From Mesocentrotus franciscanus (Eukaryota > Echinodermata > Echinoidea > Camarodonta > Strongylocentrotidae), in the NCBI GenBank assembly GCA_037976565.1, contig CP137686.1, positions 26,311,828 through 26,375,827 of the forward strand: 64,000 nucleotides of DNA, written 5' to 3'. Both the position numbers and the translations under genes were made by a program. This document shows positions 11,064 through 22,190 of this stretch, piece after piece; position 1 is the stretch's first letter, and each line of letters begins with the position of its first letter. Under the pieces are notes generated by a model, which worked only from the letters and a program-made list of their open reading frames with translations, was not told the origin of the DNA and ran no database searches.

Positions 11064-14000
11064 TCACTCCAAGTAGCTATAGAGCGTTCTCTGTTTTTGT
11101 CTAAGCTCATAGGCATCCTCGGTACCTTTGGATCTATCAATGTTTTCCCTCTGCCTCACCTCCTTGTTGAACTCTCTCTGTAGTCTCTCGGCCAGGAGAC
11201 GATCCTCGTCCTCCTGCGTAAGTCTCTTCTGCTCCTGGTCTAGGAGCTCCATGTATCGCAGGATGGTGTCCCCAGACTTCCTTGGAGACTTCCGGGAAGA
11301 GCCAGACCCCTTGGCTGGTTTGACCTTCCCACGATTTTCCCTCTCCTCTCGCCATTGCTTTTGTTTTTCAAATGTCCCAAATCGTTGTCTGGCACGTCAA
11401 CGCTTGCCATGCTCACATCCGAATCTTGACTCGCCATCTTAACAGCTGAACTATCGCCATCATCTGAGAATGTTAAGCTATCGTCACAGATTGTCAATTG
11501 AGTGGTACTGTTTGGGGCAACAGCACCGGAGATATGTTTTGAGTTCGAAATGGAGTCCCTACAAGATTGGGATGTTTCACACATGGATGAATCACTGACA
11601 ATATCATTACCCGTACCCTTTGATGTTTCTTGCATAGATTCTTTTTCACACTCGTTGCTCTTCAGCCAGTCCTCATATGACACTTCAACCTTTGTTGAAC
11701 TGCTCCTGAACTTGTCTCCTGAATTACATCTTTGGTTACTCCTGGCAGAGTCTCTGCCATTGGCACTCTTGGTTTTGTTCTGTGGACTACCTGCTAATTT
11801 TGTCTGCTGCACTGAAGCGTTCTCCACTTTACTACTGTCTGAATCTTCTTCTGATTTCCCATTTGGTAAACTATTCTCTAACCTTGAGTTCAAGCCATCT
11901 GCTGTTTTAGGCAAGGATGGAAGAAGTGGTTCTGAACAATTTTTGACACCATCACCATTAGATGCTTTTAACTTTGAACGTCTTGCATTGAACAAGTCTT
12001 TGATGCTGTTAGTAACTCTTGTCTGCAGCTTTGTATGTTCCCTCATTGCATATTCCTTGATGGGAGTGTGCACTTTCTTCTTATAAGGTTTCAAGCACCC
12101 ATCAACTTCATCCTGACTTTTCCTGAAATTCTGCCTACTCTCGCATTTACCTCACCATTGCTGCCACTTTCCCCCTTGGACGACCTGATATTGTCACATT
12201 TCTCGATAGCTGATGGCTTCAGCTTTGCATCCAATGTCCTGCTATTGTTACAGTTATGATTATAATCAGTAGCATCTCCACTATCGTCAAGGTTAGACAT
12301 CAAGGTTGTGTCTGTTTTCCTTGTTTCCTCTACCCTCATCTGGAGCAATGTGTGGCTTTTGTCCCTGAGGGCATCTGGTGAGAGTTCTTTGACCGCCCCC
12401 AAGGGCGCATCCCCTGCTTCTGACATCTCCACCTTGGCTTTCTTCTGCGGGGGCTCCCCCTGTCGGCCCCCGTGATCTCCTTGCCTCACATGCTTGTTGG
12501 TCTGCTGCCTAGAGAGCTGTTTCTTGAGTCTGGCCAGGCTGGTCATAGTGGCTTTGGAAGATTCGCTCACCTGGTGGGTCCGTTCCGTTTCCAGGTCCTT
12601 CCAGCGGGCCTTCAGCAAGGAGGACATCTTGATGGAGGACTCCTCGGTAGCGTCTCCTCCATCCTCCATCTTCTGGAGATTTCTTGGGGTCGTGAAGACT
12701 ATGGGTGGCGACTCTGCTCTGCCATCTGGAAGTTTCCTGGGTAAAAATCAAGGAAAGTGCTAAGGCATTATACATCTTTTCTATATACAAGTAGCAGATT
12801 AAGTAGACAGGCAGTTGCTTTTGTGGACACATAATTATGTCTAATAAGAACAGTAGAACGATGAGACTAAAAAATCCATCAAGAAATTATTCATCCCTTC
12901 TGTACAATCAAGTAATAGTACATTTGTATAAATAAACTTTCAAGATTAAATTTTTCACTTAAAATGCTTTATTTCATGTATAATTTGGGCATAAAATGCT
13001 ATCTGTTTTAGACTTAAAACATATGGTTCAACACTCAGACTTTGAGGCAGGAATCGATAATTAGCTTATTAATTAGCATATACTTACATGGAATCGATAA
13101 TTAGCTTCTTAAAACACAGAAAATAGAATTTCACTGAATTATATAAAAAGTGAAAACTGTTTGAGGTTTGTTAACAGGCAAAATAAAAGGAAATCAGATG
13201 AAAGAGGGAATCAATGTTCTGCATATTGTTAGAAAACTGAAATAATATTTACATAATCCTATATTGAATTAACACTGCTGTTTCATGCTTACTTGTGAGC
13301 TGTTCTGGGTGACACATGAATAGGTTTGAAATGGTTCATCTCTTCCGAGATGCTATCATTACTGTCCGTACTGTGAGCCCGAAGATGGATATCATCGAGC
13401 TCCCGCAATCGCGGCGCCTTCAAGACGACAGGGGAGAAGGCACCGTGGCGCTTGATGGACTTCCCATGGCCAGGAGAGGGTGAGCTTCTGTCTCTACTTG
13501 GACCTGTATTGTAAACATTTAATGGTACATCTTGGTTATTTCTTTCCTATTTACCATGGAAGCAGCTGTTGCTCTTTGAATTTTTCATCACATACAGGGT
13601 TTGAATAGATTTCAGCACAACTACCATCCCCAAACCCCCTTCGAGAAACCCTGAAACCAGATGAATGTGAAAAGAGGGCCCCGGCACAAACAATATCTGT
13701 CATTTTGTTTCAATGCATATACTTACATGTACCTGAACATATTTACGTATTCTTGTTTTACTCCCTGATCACTTTGCAAACCTTTGCATTAAGTGATCAG
13801 GAAACTTGTGAGGCTTGAAGTTAGCCATTGAAAACATTTATGTAGTTTAGCCTGATTTATTAAATATCAAATGATTGAAACCTCTCACAACTCTAGGGTA
13901 CTATGTCTGGCCTAAAAGGAGCCCATGATTAATACTATCTTTTCTTCTTTTCATTATTTTCACCGGGGGTTTGATTTAGTTCTGGATGATCACATAACCA

Positions 14001-17000
14001 CACATCACAAGAGCCAGGCAGGTCAAAGGTCAGTTCAAAGCTACTAATCATGCCTAGATAAGATGAACCACTAACCTGGGGAACATGCTGAAGTTGACGG
14101 CTGATCCTCGATGGCTGCTCCCTCCCATGAAACCTGCGCCTCGGGGGATTTACTCTTCCTACTGACTGGCGACATGAACTTCTCGATGCTAAGACATTTG
14201 ATGGTCGATGATGAAGCACTGTTCTTTCGTGAAGAGCCTCCAGATGAGGGCAGGACAACGATATCAGGAGATTTGGGAACAGGGGTCTGTGATAGGAAAA
14301 TAGTGATAATGATGACAAAAGTTATAATGAAGAAGAGGAGGAAGATGAGGTAGAAGAAAAAGATGAAGAAAAAGCAGAAAGAAGAGGAGTAGAAGAAAAT
14401 GAAAAAGAAGATGGAAAGGAAAGTAACACCAATAACGATAACAAAAATAATGACATTGTTGCTATAGAATGATAGTTATATAATATCATTAAATAATAGG
14501 GTATACAAAAATTACAATGATAAGTGGTCTATATGCAAAAGTTTTAACTTTTCAGGCTTTTATAGGTTTATTCATGCTTAAGATCACCGGTGGAGCATTA
14601 GTGAACTCTTAAATGGACCACAACAGAATCTTTGCTTTTATCATTTCAACTTGATAATTGGGCAATATGCATCTGTCCTATGGGCCACACTCCAAGAGCT
14701 ACAGCCTACAATTTATGAAACTGGGCCATAGATACTTACATTAGACAAAGATTGTTCAGACATCTGAATTCTTCTGGCAAGTTCTTCGTCTTTCAAGACT
14801 TGTTCTCTCATCACATGGACCTTCTCACCACGATGGATCTATAGAAGAAGAAACAAAAGTGAAAGTTAAGACAATTGCAGAGGAGTACAACTGGGGGAAT
14901 ACCTGCAAGTAACAGTGCATACTTTCTTCCTTTATTGCGGGGCAGAGTGAAAAAAGAAAGAAGAAAAAAAAGGAGAAGATAAACTATCAACCCCACCCCC
15001 TCCTTCATATAAATATGAGACATCTAATGGTTAGAGTAAAGTACAGGGGAGAATTACTTCATATCAAGGCCCACAAGGGAGAAACCTCATTAGTTTATGC
15101 ACAGATCACCTTGGTTTTCACATATACATACAGGTGTAAAAATATATTGTTATAATAAGTAAACTTGCAATACAGAAGTGAAATTTAAATTGATTCACAT
15201 ACTTTATTAATTTTATGTCAACATACACAGAATCAGAAGCTGAACCACTGTATGCTATATATTTTAACATACATTAAAGGTACTATGTCCCATTTGCAGG
15301 CCAAAAAAATTAAAATGTTAAATTCCAATGGCATTTGAAAGACAATACTAATTTAGAACTTCCCTAAAGAAAAGGGGGCTTGAAAATGTTTTAAGTGGGA
15401 AAATAACGACTATTAGTTGTCGAATCGACTTAGGAGCTATAGAGCCAGTAAGTAATAGTCTGATTTTTCAGACCATTGTACCGAATGGTCGTACGTTTTG
15501 TGCTGCACAAAGATTCAATCAGTTTAATTTTGGCCATTACAAGAAGTGGGTTATTGATGTAGACAAATGCTCATGTACCCTTTACAGCTCATTTTATGTA
15601 TATTATTACCAAAGATGAAATAGCCAGTCAGTCACTCAATAGTGTCTGACAGTGAAGTCTAGCAAGTAAACGGGTTTCCTTGCATAATTTGAATATTAGG
15701 ACACTGCTAACGTTTAAATTTCACAGATAGGACATACATGACATATTCATAATTCCTGCAAAGTTCTACAGAATTTGATGTTGGCTGCAAAAGTGACATA
15801 GTATCTGTAAGTGTCCCTACAAACACATATCTGTAGAGCAAATTATTTTGCAAGTGATGAGTCCCCTTGCAATACTTACTACTGCATCTGGTTCCTCCTT
15901 GGCGAGACGTCTTGCCAGTTCAGCATCCTGCTTCTCCTGGCTCAGTATCTCTTCCTGCCTCTCTTCAAACCTCTTTACCTCCTCCTTCTGAAGTTCCCTG
16001 ATGTAATCCTCGCTACGCTTCACTGCATCTTCCAGCTCACGCCGATATTCCTCCTTCACCTGGGAGATGGATTGATAGATTTACATCAATTGACCAATAC
16101 ATGTAGCAGTTCAGAGTTTCCTAAAGATCTAAATGAATCAGTTTTTCCTCCTCAAATTGGCACCAACCATTTGTATTTTCTACTCTTTCATATATACATG
16201 TATATATTAAATGAACCAATGTGAATGAAAAGTAGAAGAAAAATCAGAAGAAATTGCCAATTTGTACATGAAAATAGTGATTATAAATTTCTCTGTGCAT
16301 GGGCATATGAGTGTAAGGTCCAGGGTTGGAGATCGAATTAGGTTAATGTTTGGAATCACCTCAGAATAACTTACACCAGACCAGAGCATGTGTTGTACAA
16401 CCATGTCATTTAAAGGAAAATAATACCTGATATCAATGTATGCTGGGTGGAAGAGCAGCAATGACTACCGGTATGTCTACAACATTAGGCCTATACATGT
16501 ACATGTTAGTTAATCCCTTTTGCCCTCATTAGAAAAATTTGCAGAACTGACTAAGTACTTATACCTCTTATATAGAAAAGAATGCCTGCTAGGCCTTGGA
16601 TGTATATTACATATTTCTGATCAAGTGATCGAGACTGCACTCATTTATGATTTATTCCTGAAAATTACCCATCTCCTACATATACATGTATTTTATGAAC
16701 CTCTAAGAAACTGCACATTTTCTACTCAATCAATTTTGAATTGATTGAGTAGAAAATGTGCATAGCATATACATTATTTCTAAAACTGAACCTACCAGCA
16801 TTTATGGTTTTTAAAAGGAAATGCTTTTACCTTTTCACTTTCCTTCTTGAATTCTTCTCCAATCTCACCCGGTTCAGCAACATGTATAACAGGGGGAGGA
16901 GGCTGTGTCATAAGATCTGTTATTAAACATAATATCTGATATAGATTTATTCAACTTCAACAAAAAATCAAATTGTAAACTTATAAGTTATAGCAAGCCT

Positions 17001-19441
17001 GATTATATTTGTATTGATAATTTGATATTGACAATTTAATAGATTTTTAAAGGTTCTTTTAATAAAATGTCTAAACCTGCACTGTACAAATACATGTAGA
17101 CCTAGATTTCACCTTTAACAAAAAAAAAAAATTAAAATTAATTTTAGATCATTAATATCACAATTTTCTTGATTCTTACGAGGAATAGATGAATCTTAAT
17201 AAGTTAATAGGAGAGCACTTTTCTTGAAATACCACATTATTATCTGTTTTTTCTTTTGACTTTTGCCACGGTTGTAATTTTACCGACAATAAAATTACAG
17301 AATGTAAATATTTGACCCTCTAACTCTAAGCACTATGCAAAATCTAATGTTAGAACGGCTATTCAACAATCCGATTCATGATCAAAAAGTAAAATTTAAG
17401 ATGCACAAGGTTCTTTCGTTTTATTCTCTGATTTTCTCAATTTTTTTCCTTCATGATTTCGACTCAATAACACGCTCAATCATGACTTGATTTGGGTTAC
17501 CTTCAACACTGCATTTGCACCATGCATGGCCGACTTGGATGACTCTCTCCCATTTGAGAGACTGTCTCCCATATTGGAGACTTACCTTACATTTACAAAA
17601 CTATTCAATTTCAATTCGATTCAATTTTATTTCTCCACAAATGTCAAACATAGGAAAATACATAAAATGAAATACATACATACATGTACATACATATAAT
17701 AACAGAACATGTACATGTATATAAACTATAAAGCGACTCCATATGGAACAATGTATGTTTTAAAAAGAAAAAATCAGCAAATGAAGAAGGGGTAGTCAAA
17801 AATCAAAAATGATTATGCTGCATTAATGTAGAGCGCTTAGAGACTTCTGATAAAGTACAGTAAGTGTTAGGCGCTATATAAGCAAATATAATTATTATTA
17901 TTATTAAAAGAAAATTATACAATTAAAAGTAAATATAAGGTCATATAAGGTCAAATGATGAGGTGGTACCAAGAACGAGAAAGAAGTGGGAGAAAATATC
18001 AAAGACAGAGAAAAAAAGTGCATCTATATGTACCTACACCTGTATATGTGAATGATGTACATGATGGATTACTTATCAGGAATAGTCTTAACTTAGCCTT
18101 AAATGAATACAATGAAGAACAATTTTTGATATCAGGTGGGAGATGACTCCATAACATAGGCCCATTGAAGGGTATGCGTTTTTGCAAGAAAGAAGTCTTA
18201 GCTAAGGTACAGTATATGAAAACTACTTGCATTTCTTGTATAGTTGTAGCATGAATGAATAGAAAAGTTCAGTATTTAAAAAGGTCATCAAAGACAGGTG
18301 GCAAGTTGTTGTGTTTGTACTAGCACATGAATTGATCAAGCTGCATAATATATAAGAATTAACATTTAAAATATTCATCCGTTAACTAAAAGAACATTAG
18401 AAACAACATCAACAACTAGACGATTTTCCCCCGCCAAGTGTTTGCCTCTCAGAGGTCAGGAGCGGAGGAGCCCATTGGTTTTGTGTGTGGATCATAAAAC
18501 TAGATGGTTAGAATGACAAAAGGGGTAATTTTTTATGAGGAATCTGCTCTTCATATTTTCATTTTGAGCCGAGTTAATCCCTTTCAACCTTTGCAGCAAA
18601 TGTAAACGAAAGAAATTGGTATCCCAAATGGGAGGCTATCAAAAGTCTTGACAAAAGTATCTTTTAGATTCAATTTAGACTTAGAGACAGTCTCCCATAT
18701 TGCATTGGCTGTGTGCCTGATCCCGAGACTGTAAGAGTCTGTCTAGTCTCTATTTAAATAAATATCAAATATTGACTTAACTCACCGTCATCACTGGCAC
18801 TGCACTAATGATGGCAATGCATTTGCACCCCCGGCCCCCTTCACGACTATCAAACATCATCATCTTTACATCAACATCATCATTATCATTATCATCACAT
18901 CAACATCCTCATCATCATCATCACATTAACATTCAACATCATCATTCATCATTGCGAGTGCGACATGATTGATCATTCAAGTCTCGACATCAATTCAGAT
19001 TCATATTCACATGACGATGATTCATATTCATAATCATATTTTTTAACATTACGAACATCATGTCACATACATGACTCTAACTGTCTTTAATTCCTGTGCT
19101 GCTTTATCATGTTCATCTTCAAAATCTTAACAAATTATTACACTCAGCTCACCCAACACATCATCGTCGCCTTCTTCGCCCGTCTCCATTCGTTTCTGGC
19201 ATAGCAAGGGGAACGCTTCGCGGATACTTCTCCATCGCTCCTCGTTGATCAATCGCCCCGAATGTTTACGAGCCCAGTTGCTGATACGCAAGCGGCACAT
19301 CGGGCAACTCAAGTTTGACTGTTCCACATTCTTCCGAAAACATGGCATACAGAGCTCATGACTGCAAGGCATGGTAACTGGCTCCACCAAAATACACAGG
19401 CAGATGGGGCATATGCATTCTGACAACTTTAAAGACGCCAT
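11064..19441 (-). CDS. RNF168: RNF168-type E3 ubiquitin ligase, seven exons, two frame breaks in last exon
   Basis: Exons (5' to 3', - strand): 19441-19153, 16916-16831, 16059-15880, 14838-14740, 14286-14076, 13503-13293, 12736-11064 (stop 11066-11064). All are GT-AG with matching phases. The protein starts MASLKLSECICPICLCILVE; the C3HC4 RING has CPIC, CSHELC and CPMC. Then comes an LRM1-like PGEIGEEFKKESEK, a UMI-like SEDYIRELQKEE, MIU-like QDAELARRLAKEE and DEELARRIQMSEQ, a Ser-rich middle with IEKFMSPVS, and C-terminal MIU2 (EDRLLAERLQREF) plus LRM2 (KGTEDAYELR). RNF168 binds ubiquitylated nucleosomes and ubiquitylates H2A at K13/K15 to recruit 53BP1. The last exon needs two single-base corrections (about 12,095-12,140 and 11,240-11,396) for one frame; corrected length would be about 916 residues against 571 in human. 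The Met at 19441 matches vertebrate starts; an in-frame upstream Met at 19501 is less likely. RNF169 is the alternative paralogue name. Confidence 0.85.
15274..15810. mobile_element. MITE-like element in RNF168 intron
   Basis: The left edge TTAAAGGTACTATGTCCC and the reverse complement of the right edge (TTACAGATACTATGTCAC) match over about 26 bp with four or five differences, continuing into 'ttgcag'. The roughly 537-bp interior is non-coding. The edge again starts with TTAAAGG, similar to the elements at 1749 and 7762. Confidence 0.5.
16712..16762. repeat. 51-bp perfect palindrome (24-bp arms, 3-bp loop)
   Basis: The arm at 16712-16735 pairs exactly with 16739-16762 around 'ttg'. It lies within the RNF168 intron 16060-16830. 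It could extrude as a hairpin; no function can be assigned. Confidence 0.9.
17810..17906 (+). mobile_element. 3' end of a tRNA-derived SINE (5'-truncated)
   Basis: The sequence 'gagcgcttagagacttctg' followed by 'gttaggcgctatataagc' and an (att)n tail is nearly identical to the tail of the full SINE at 24899-25190. The tRNA-like head is missing. Located in the first RNF168 intron. Confidence 0.75.
17999..18232 (-). pseudogene. C-terminal fragment of a non-LTR retrotransposon ORF (CR1/L2-like)
   Basis: The - strand frame contains FNGPMLWSHLPPDIKNCSSL then YSFKAKLRLFL. This matches the 'GPxLWNxLP..IK...SL..FK..L' motif found at the end of CR1/L2/RTE-type LINE polyproteins. No reverse transcriptase core is present upstream, so it is a 5'-truncated relic. 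It lies in the first RNF168 intron, in the same orientation as the gene. Confidence 0.65.
18855..18960 (+). repeat. (CAT)n-rich imperfect microsatellite
   Basis: Runs of cat/atc triplets broken by aac, in the first RNF168 intron about 200 bp from its first exon. Confidence 0.7.
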
Positions 19442-19640
19442 TTTATTCCTATTTCCGTGTAAAACCCCATTAAAACGATTGATCATGGTCTTTCGCAACA
19501 AGTCGCCATTTGCGCTGCATTTGAAGCGCGCGTTGAGCTAGCGAGCTATGTTTATTTCAATACGGATATTTGTGTAGAAATACGTAGGCCGCATACGTAC
19601 ATGATATGTACATGTAGAAACATGTTAGTTCGCAGGCGCT

Positions 19641-20618
19641 TATGGCGCGCCGTTTGACCAATAATTCAGATAAACACTGTTTATCGCCGATAAACACTGT
19701 TTATCGTCGAAAAACAGTGTTTATCGACCGATAAACACTGTTTATCAAGCGATAAACACTGTTTATCGAGAGAAACTATGTTTATCGACTGAAAACACAG
19801 TTTCTCTCGATAAACAGTGTTTATCGCCGAAACACTGTTTATCGCCGATAAACACTGTTTATCGAGAGAAACTGTGTTTATCAGTCGAAAACATAGTTTC
19901 TCTCGATAAACAGTGTTTATCGCTTGATAAACAATGTTATCGCCGATAAACACTGTTTATCGCCGATAAACACTGTTTATCGAGAGAAACTGTGTTTTTC
20001 AGTCGATAAACATAGTTTCTCTCGATAAACACTGTTTATCGGCGATAAACAGTGTTTTTCGGCGATAAACACTGTTTATCTGATTTATTGGGCAAATGGC
20101 GCGCACTTATGGCGCGCTGTTTGACCAATAATTCAGATAAACACTGTTTATCACCGATAAACACTGTTTATCGTCGAAAACACTGTTTATCGACCGATAA
20201 ACACTGTTTATCAAGCGATAAACACTGTTTATCGAGAGAAACTATGTTTATCGACTGAAAAACACAGTTTCTCTCGATAAACAGTGTTTATCGCCGAAAA
20301 CACTGTTTATCGCCGATAAACACTGTTTATCGAGAGAAACTGTGTTTATCAGTCGAAAACATAGTTTCTCTCGATAAACAGTGTTTATCGCTTGATAAAC
20401 AATGTTTATCGCCGATAAACAGTGTTTATCGCCGATAAACACTGTTTATCGAGAGAAACTGTGTTTTTCAGTCGATAAACATAGTTTCTCTCGATAAACA
20501 GTGTTTATCGCTTGATAAACAGTGTTTATCGGTCGATAAACACTGTTTTTCGACGATAAACAGTGTTTATCGGCGATAAACAGTGTTTATCTGAATTATT
20601 GGTCAAACGGCGCGCCAT
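19641..20618. mobile_element. palindrome-array element (17-mer GATAAACACTGTTTATC) beside RNF168 promoter
   Basis: A 978-bp block in which nearly every ~24 bp holds the near-palindrome GATAAACA-C/G-TGTTTATC, separated by short cg, gag or tcg spacers. Terminal inverted repeats start TATGGCGCGCCGTTTGACC and continue through 'aataattcagataaac'. Direct repeats AGGCGCT flank it (19634-19640 and 20619-20625), indicating insertion. It is a head-to-tail dimer: the first unit ends near 20105 ('aaatggcgcgca') and the second begins at 20109 ('tatggcgcgctg'). It lies 200 bp upstream of the RNF168 start codon. Each 17-mer contains forkhead-type ATAAACA on both strands and GATAA. It is non-coding, and all reading frames through it come from the repeat. 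Transposon family not recognised. Confidence 0.85.
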
Positions 20619-20625
20619 AGGCGCT

Positions 20626-21104
20626 GCCTTCGAAACCTATAGCTATACAGGCAATTCACTATTTCCACTGGTAAACGTGGATCAGCGAATTATGAATCTC
20701 GCCAGGGTCTCCCGAAAATTAGTCTAGTACGTCCAGTCTTACACCATTCCACTAATATAAGAGACATGAGAGACTGAAAAAATACTTTTTTTTAGAACTT
20801 TAGGCATACGACAACCTAGCTTGACAACCTGAAATCTTGCTTGAGGCTCACCCGACATAACAGGTTATACTACCTATAACAAAATAAAATAATAATATGT
20901 AGACTGGATTCCGGGTATTCAGGAACATCTTCCTGGGGTATTGTAGTTCATTCCCTGTCCTCAGAAATTGTTGCAGCGCCATCTGTTGGAGCCTTCCGTA
21001 ATCGACTGCAGACGGTTGATGACAGTGGCTAGTTTTTCCTCCATCCTATACATGAGCTTGTAAATATTTGTAAATAAACTGTATTATAATGTAAATAGCA
21101 CTCG
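20626..21104. other. non-coding stretch
   Basis: Unique-looking sequence with a 'cagcgccatctgttgg' word and an A/T-rich end (aataaactgtattata near 21074). It could be a solo LTR or other transposon end, but no paired boundary was found. Confidence 0.4.
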
Positions 21105-21119
21105 AGGCGGCCCTCGGGG

Positions 21120-22190
21120 CAGGGGGGCACAGGGGCCCCCACTTTTTCAATCACCCTAAAAGTGCCCCTTTAACTTTGTAAGAAGTGCCCCTTTTTACAT
21201 AGGAATAGTGCCCATTTTACTTTGACAAGTGCCCCTATTAATTTGTAAAAGTGCCCCTTCCCCTCTTCAACTCTGATAATTGCCCCTTTTAATTGGACAC
21301 GTGCCCCTTTTCCTTCGACAAGATCCCATTTTTCCTTTGCAATAAGTGTCCATTTTCCATTCTCATAAGTGCCCTTTTAATCTCTAGTAAGTGCCCTTTT
21401 CAGGTACGAGAAGTGCCTCTTTTCACTTTTGATAAGTGCCCCCTTCACCTCTGATAATTGCCCTATTCAAATCTGAGAGGTGCCTCTTTTACTTTGACAA
21501 GTGCCCCTTTTCCTTTGTAAGAAGTGCCCCTTCCCTTTTTAATAACTACCCCATTTTAACTCGGATAAGCGCACCTTATATTTTCACATGTGCCCCTTTT
21601 CCTTTCTATTAAGTGCCCCATTAAAAAAGAGCCCCTTCCCCTTCTCATAAGTGCTCCTTCTCTGGTAAATGACCCTTTTCAGGTACGAGAAGTTACTCCT
21701 TTTCACTTCAGATAAGTGCCCCCTTCACCTCCGATAAATGCCCCTTTAAAATCTGATCGGTGCCCATTTTCTTTCAACTAATGCACATTTTCCTTTATTA
21801 TAAGTGCCCCTTTTTCATTCACATAAGTGCCCCTTTTCATATCTGGTCATTGCCCCTTTTCAGGTGCGATAAGTGCCTCTTTTCACCTCTGATAATTTCC
21901 CTTTTAACAATGATACGTGCCCATTTTCCTTTCTAATAAGGGACCTATCCCCTTTTCATAAATGCCCTTTTCACCTCTTATAAATGCCCCTATCAAAATC
22001 TGATGGGGCCCCTTTTCAAATGCCCATTTCCTATTCTCATGACTGACTTTTTCATCCTGGTGAGTGCCTCTTTTTGAGGGTGTAAGAAGTGCCCCATTTT
22101 CACCTCTGATAATTACTCTTTGTACACTGACACATGCTCCTTTTCTTTTCTGATAAGTGTCCCCTTTTCCTCTCATCATTAAACGCACCC
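21120..22190. repeat. degenerate 'AAGTGCCCCTTTTC' minisatellite array
   Basis: Several dozen units about 22-30 bp long, consensus like gataagtgccccttttcacct, all in one orientation and strongly diverged. The same words in inverted orientation occur at about 23,400-23,750 and inside each tandem tRNA unit (for example 24,360-24,560). No coding potential. Confidence 0.75.

Noticed and set aside
11502..12086. 194-codon + strand frame
   Set aside because: Antisense shadow of the RNF168 last exon.
19641..20618. CRISPR-like look of regularly spaced palindromic repeats
   Set aside because: The genome is eukaryotic, the spacers are only a few bases and repetitive, there are no cas genes, and the block has transposon-like ends with flanking direct repeats.
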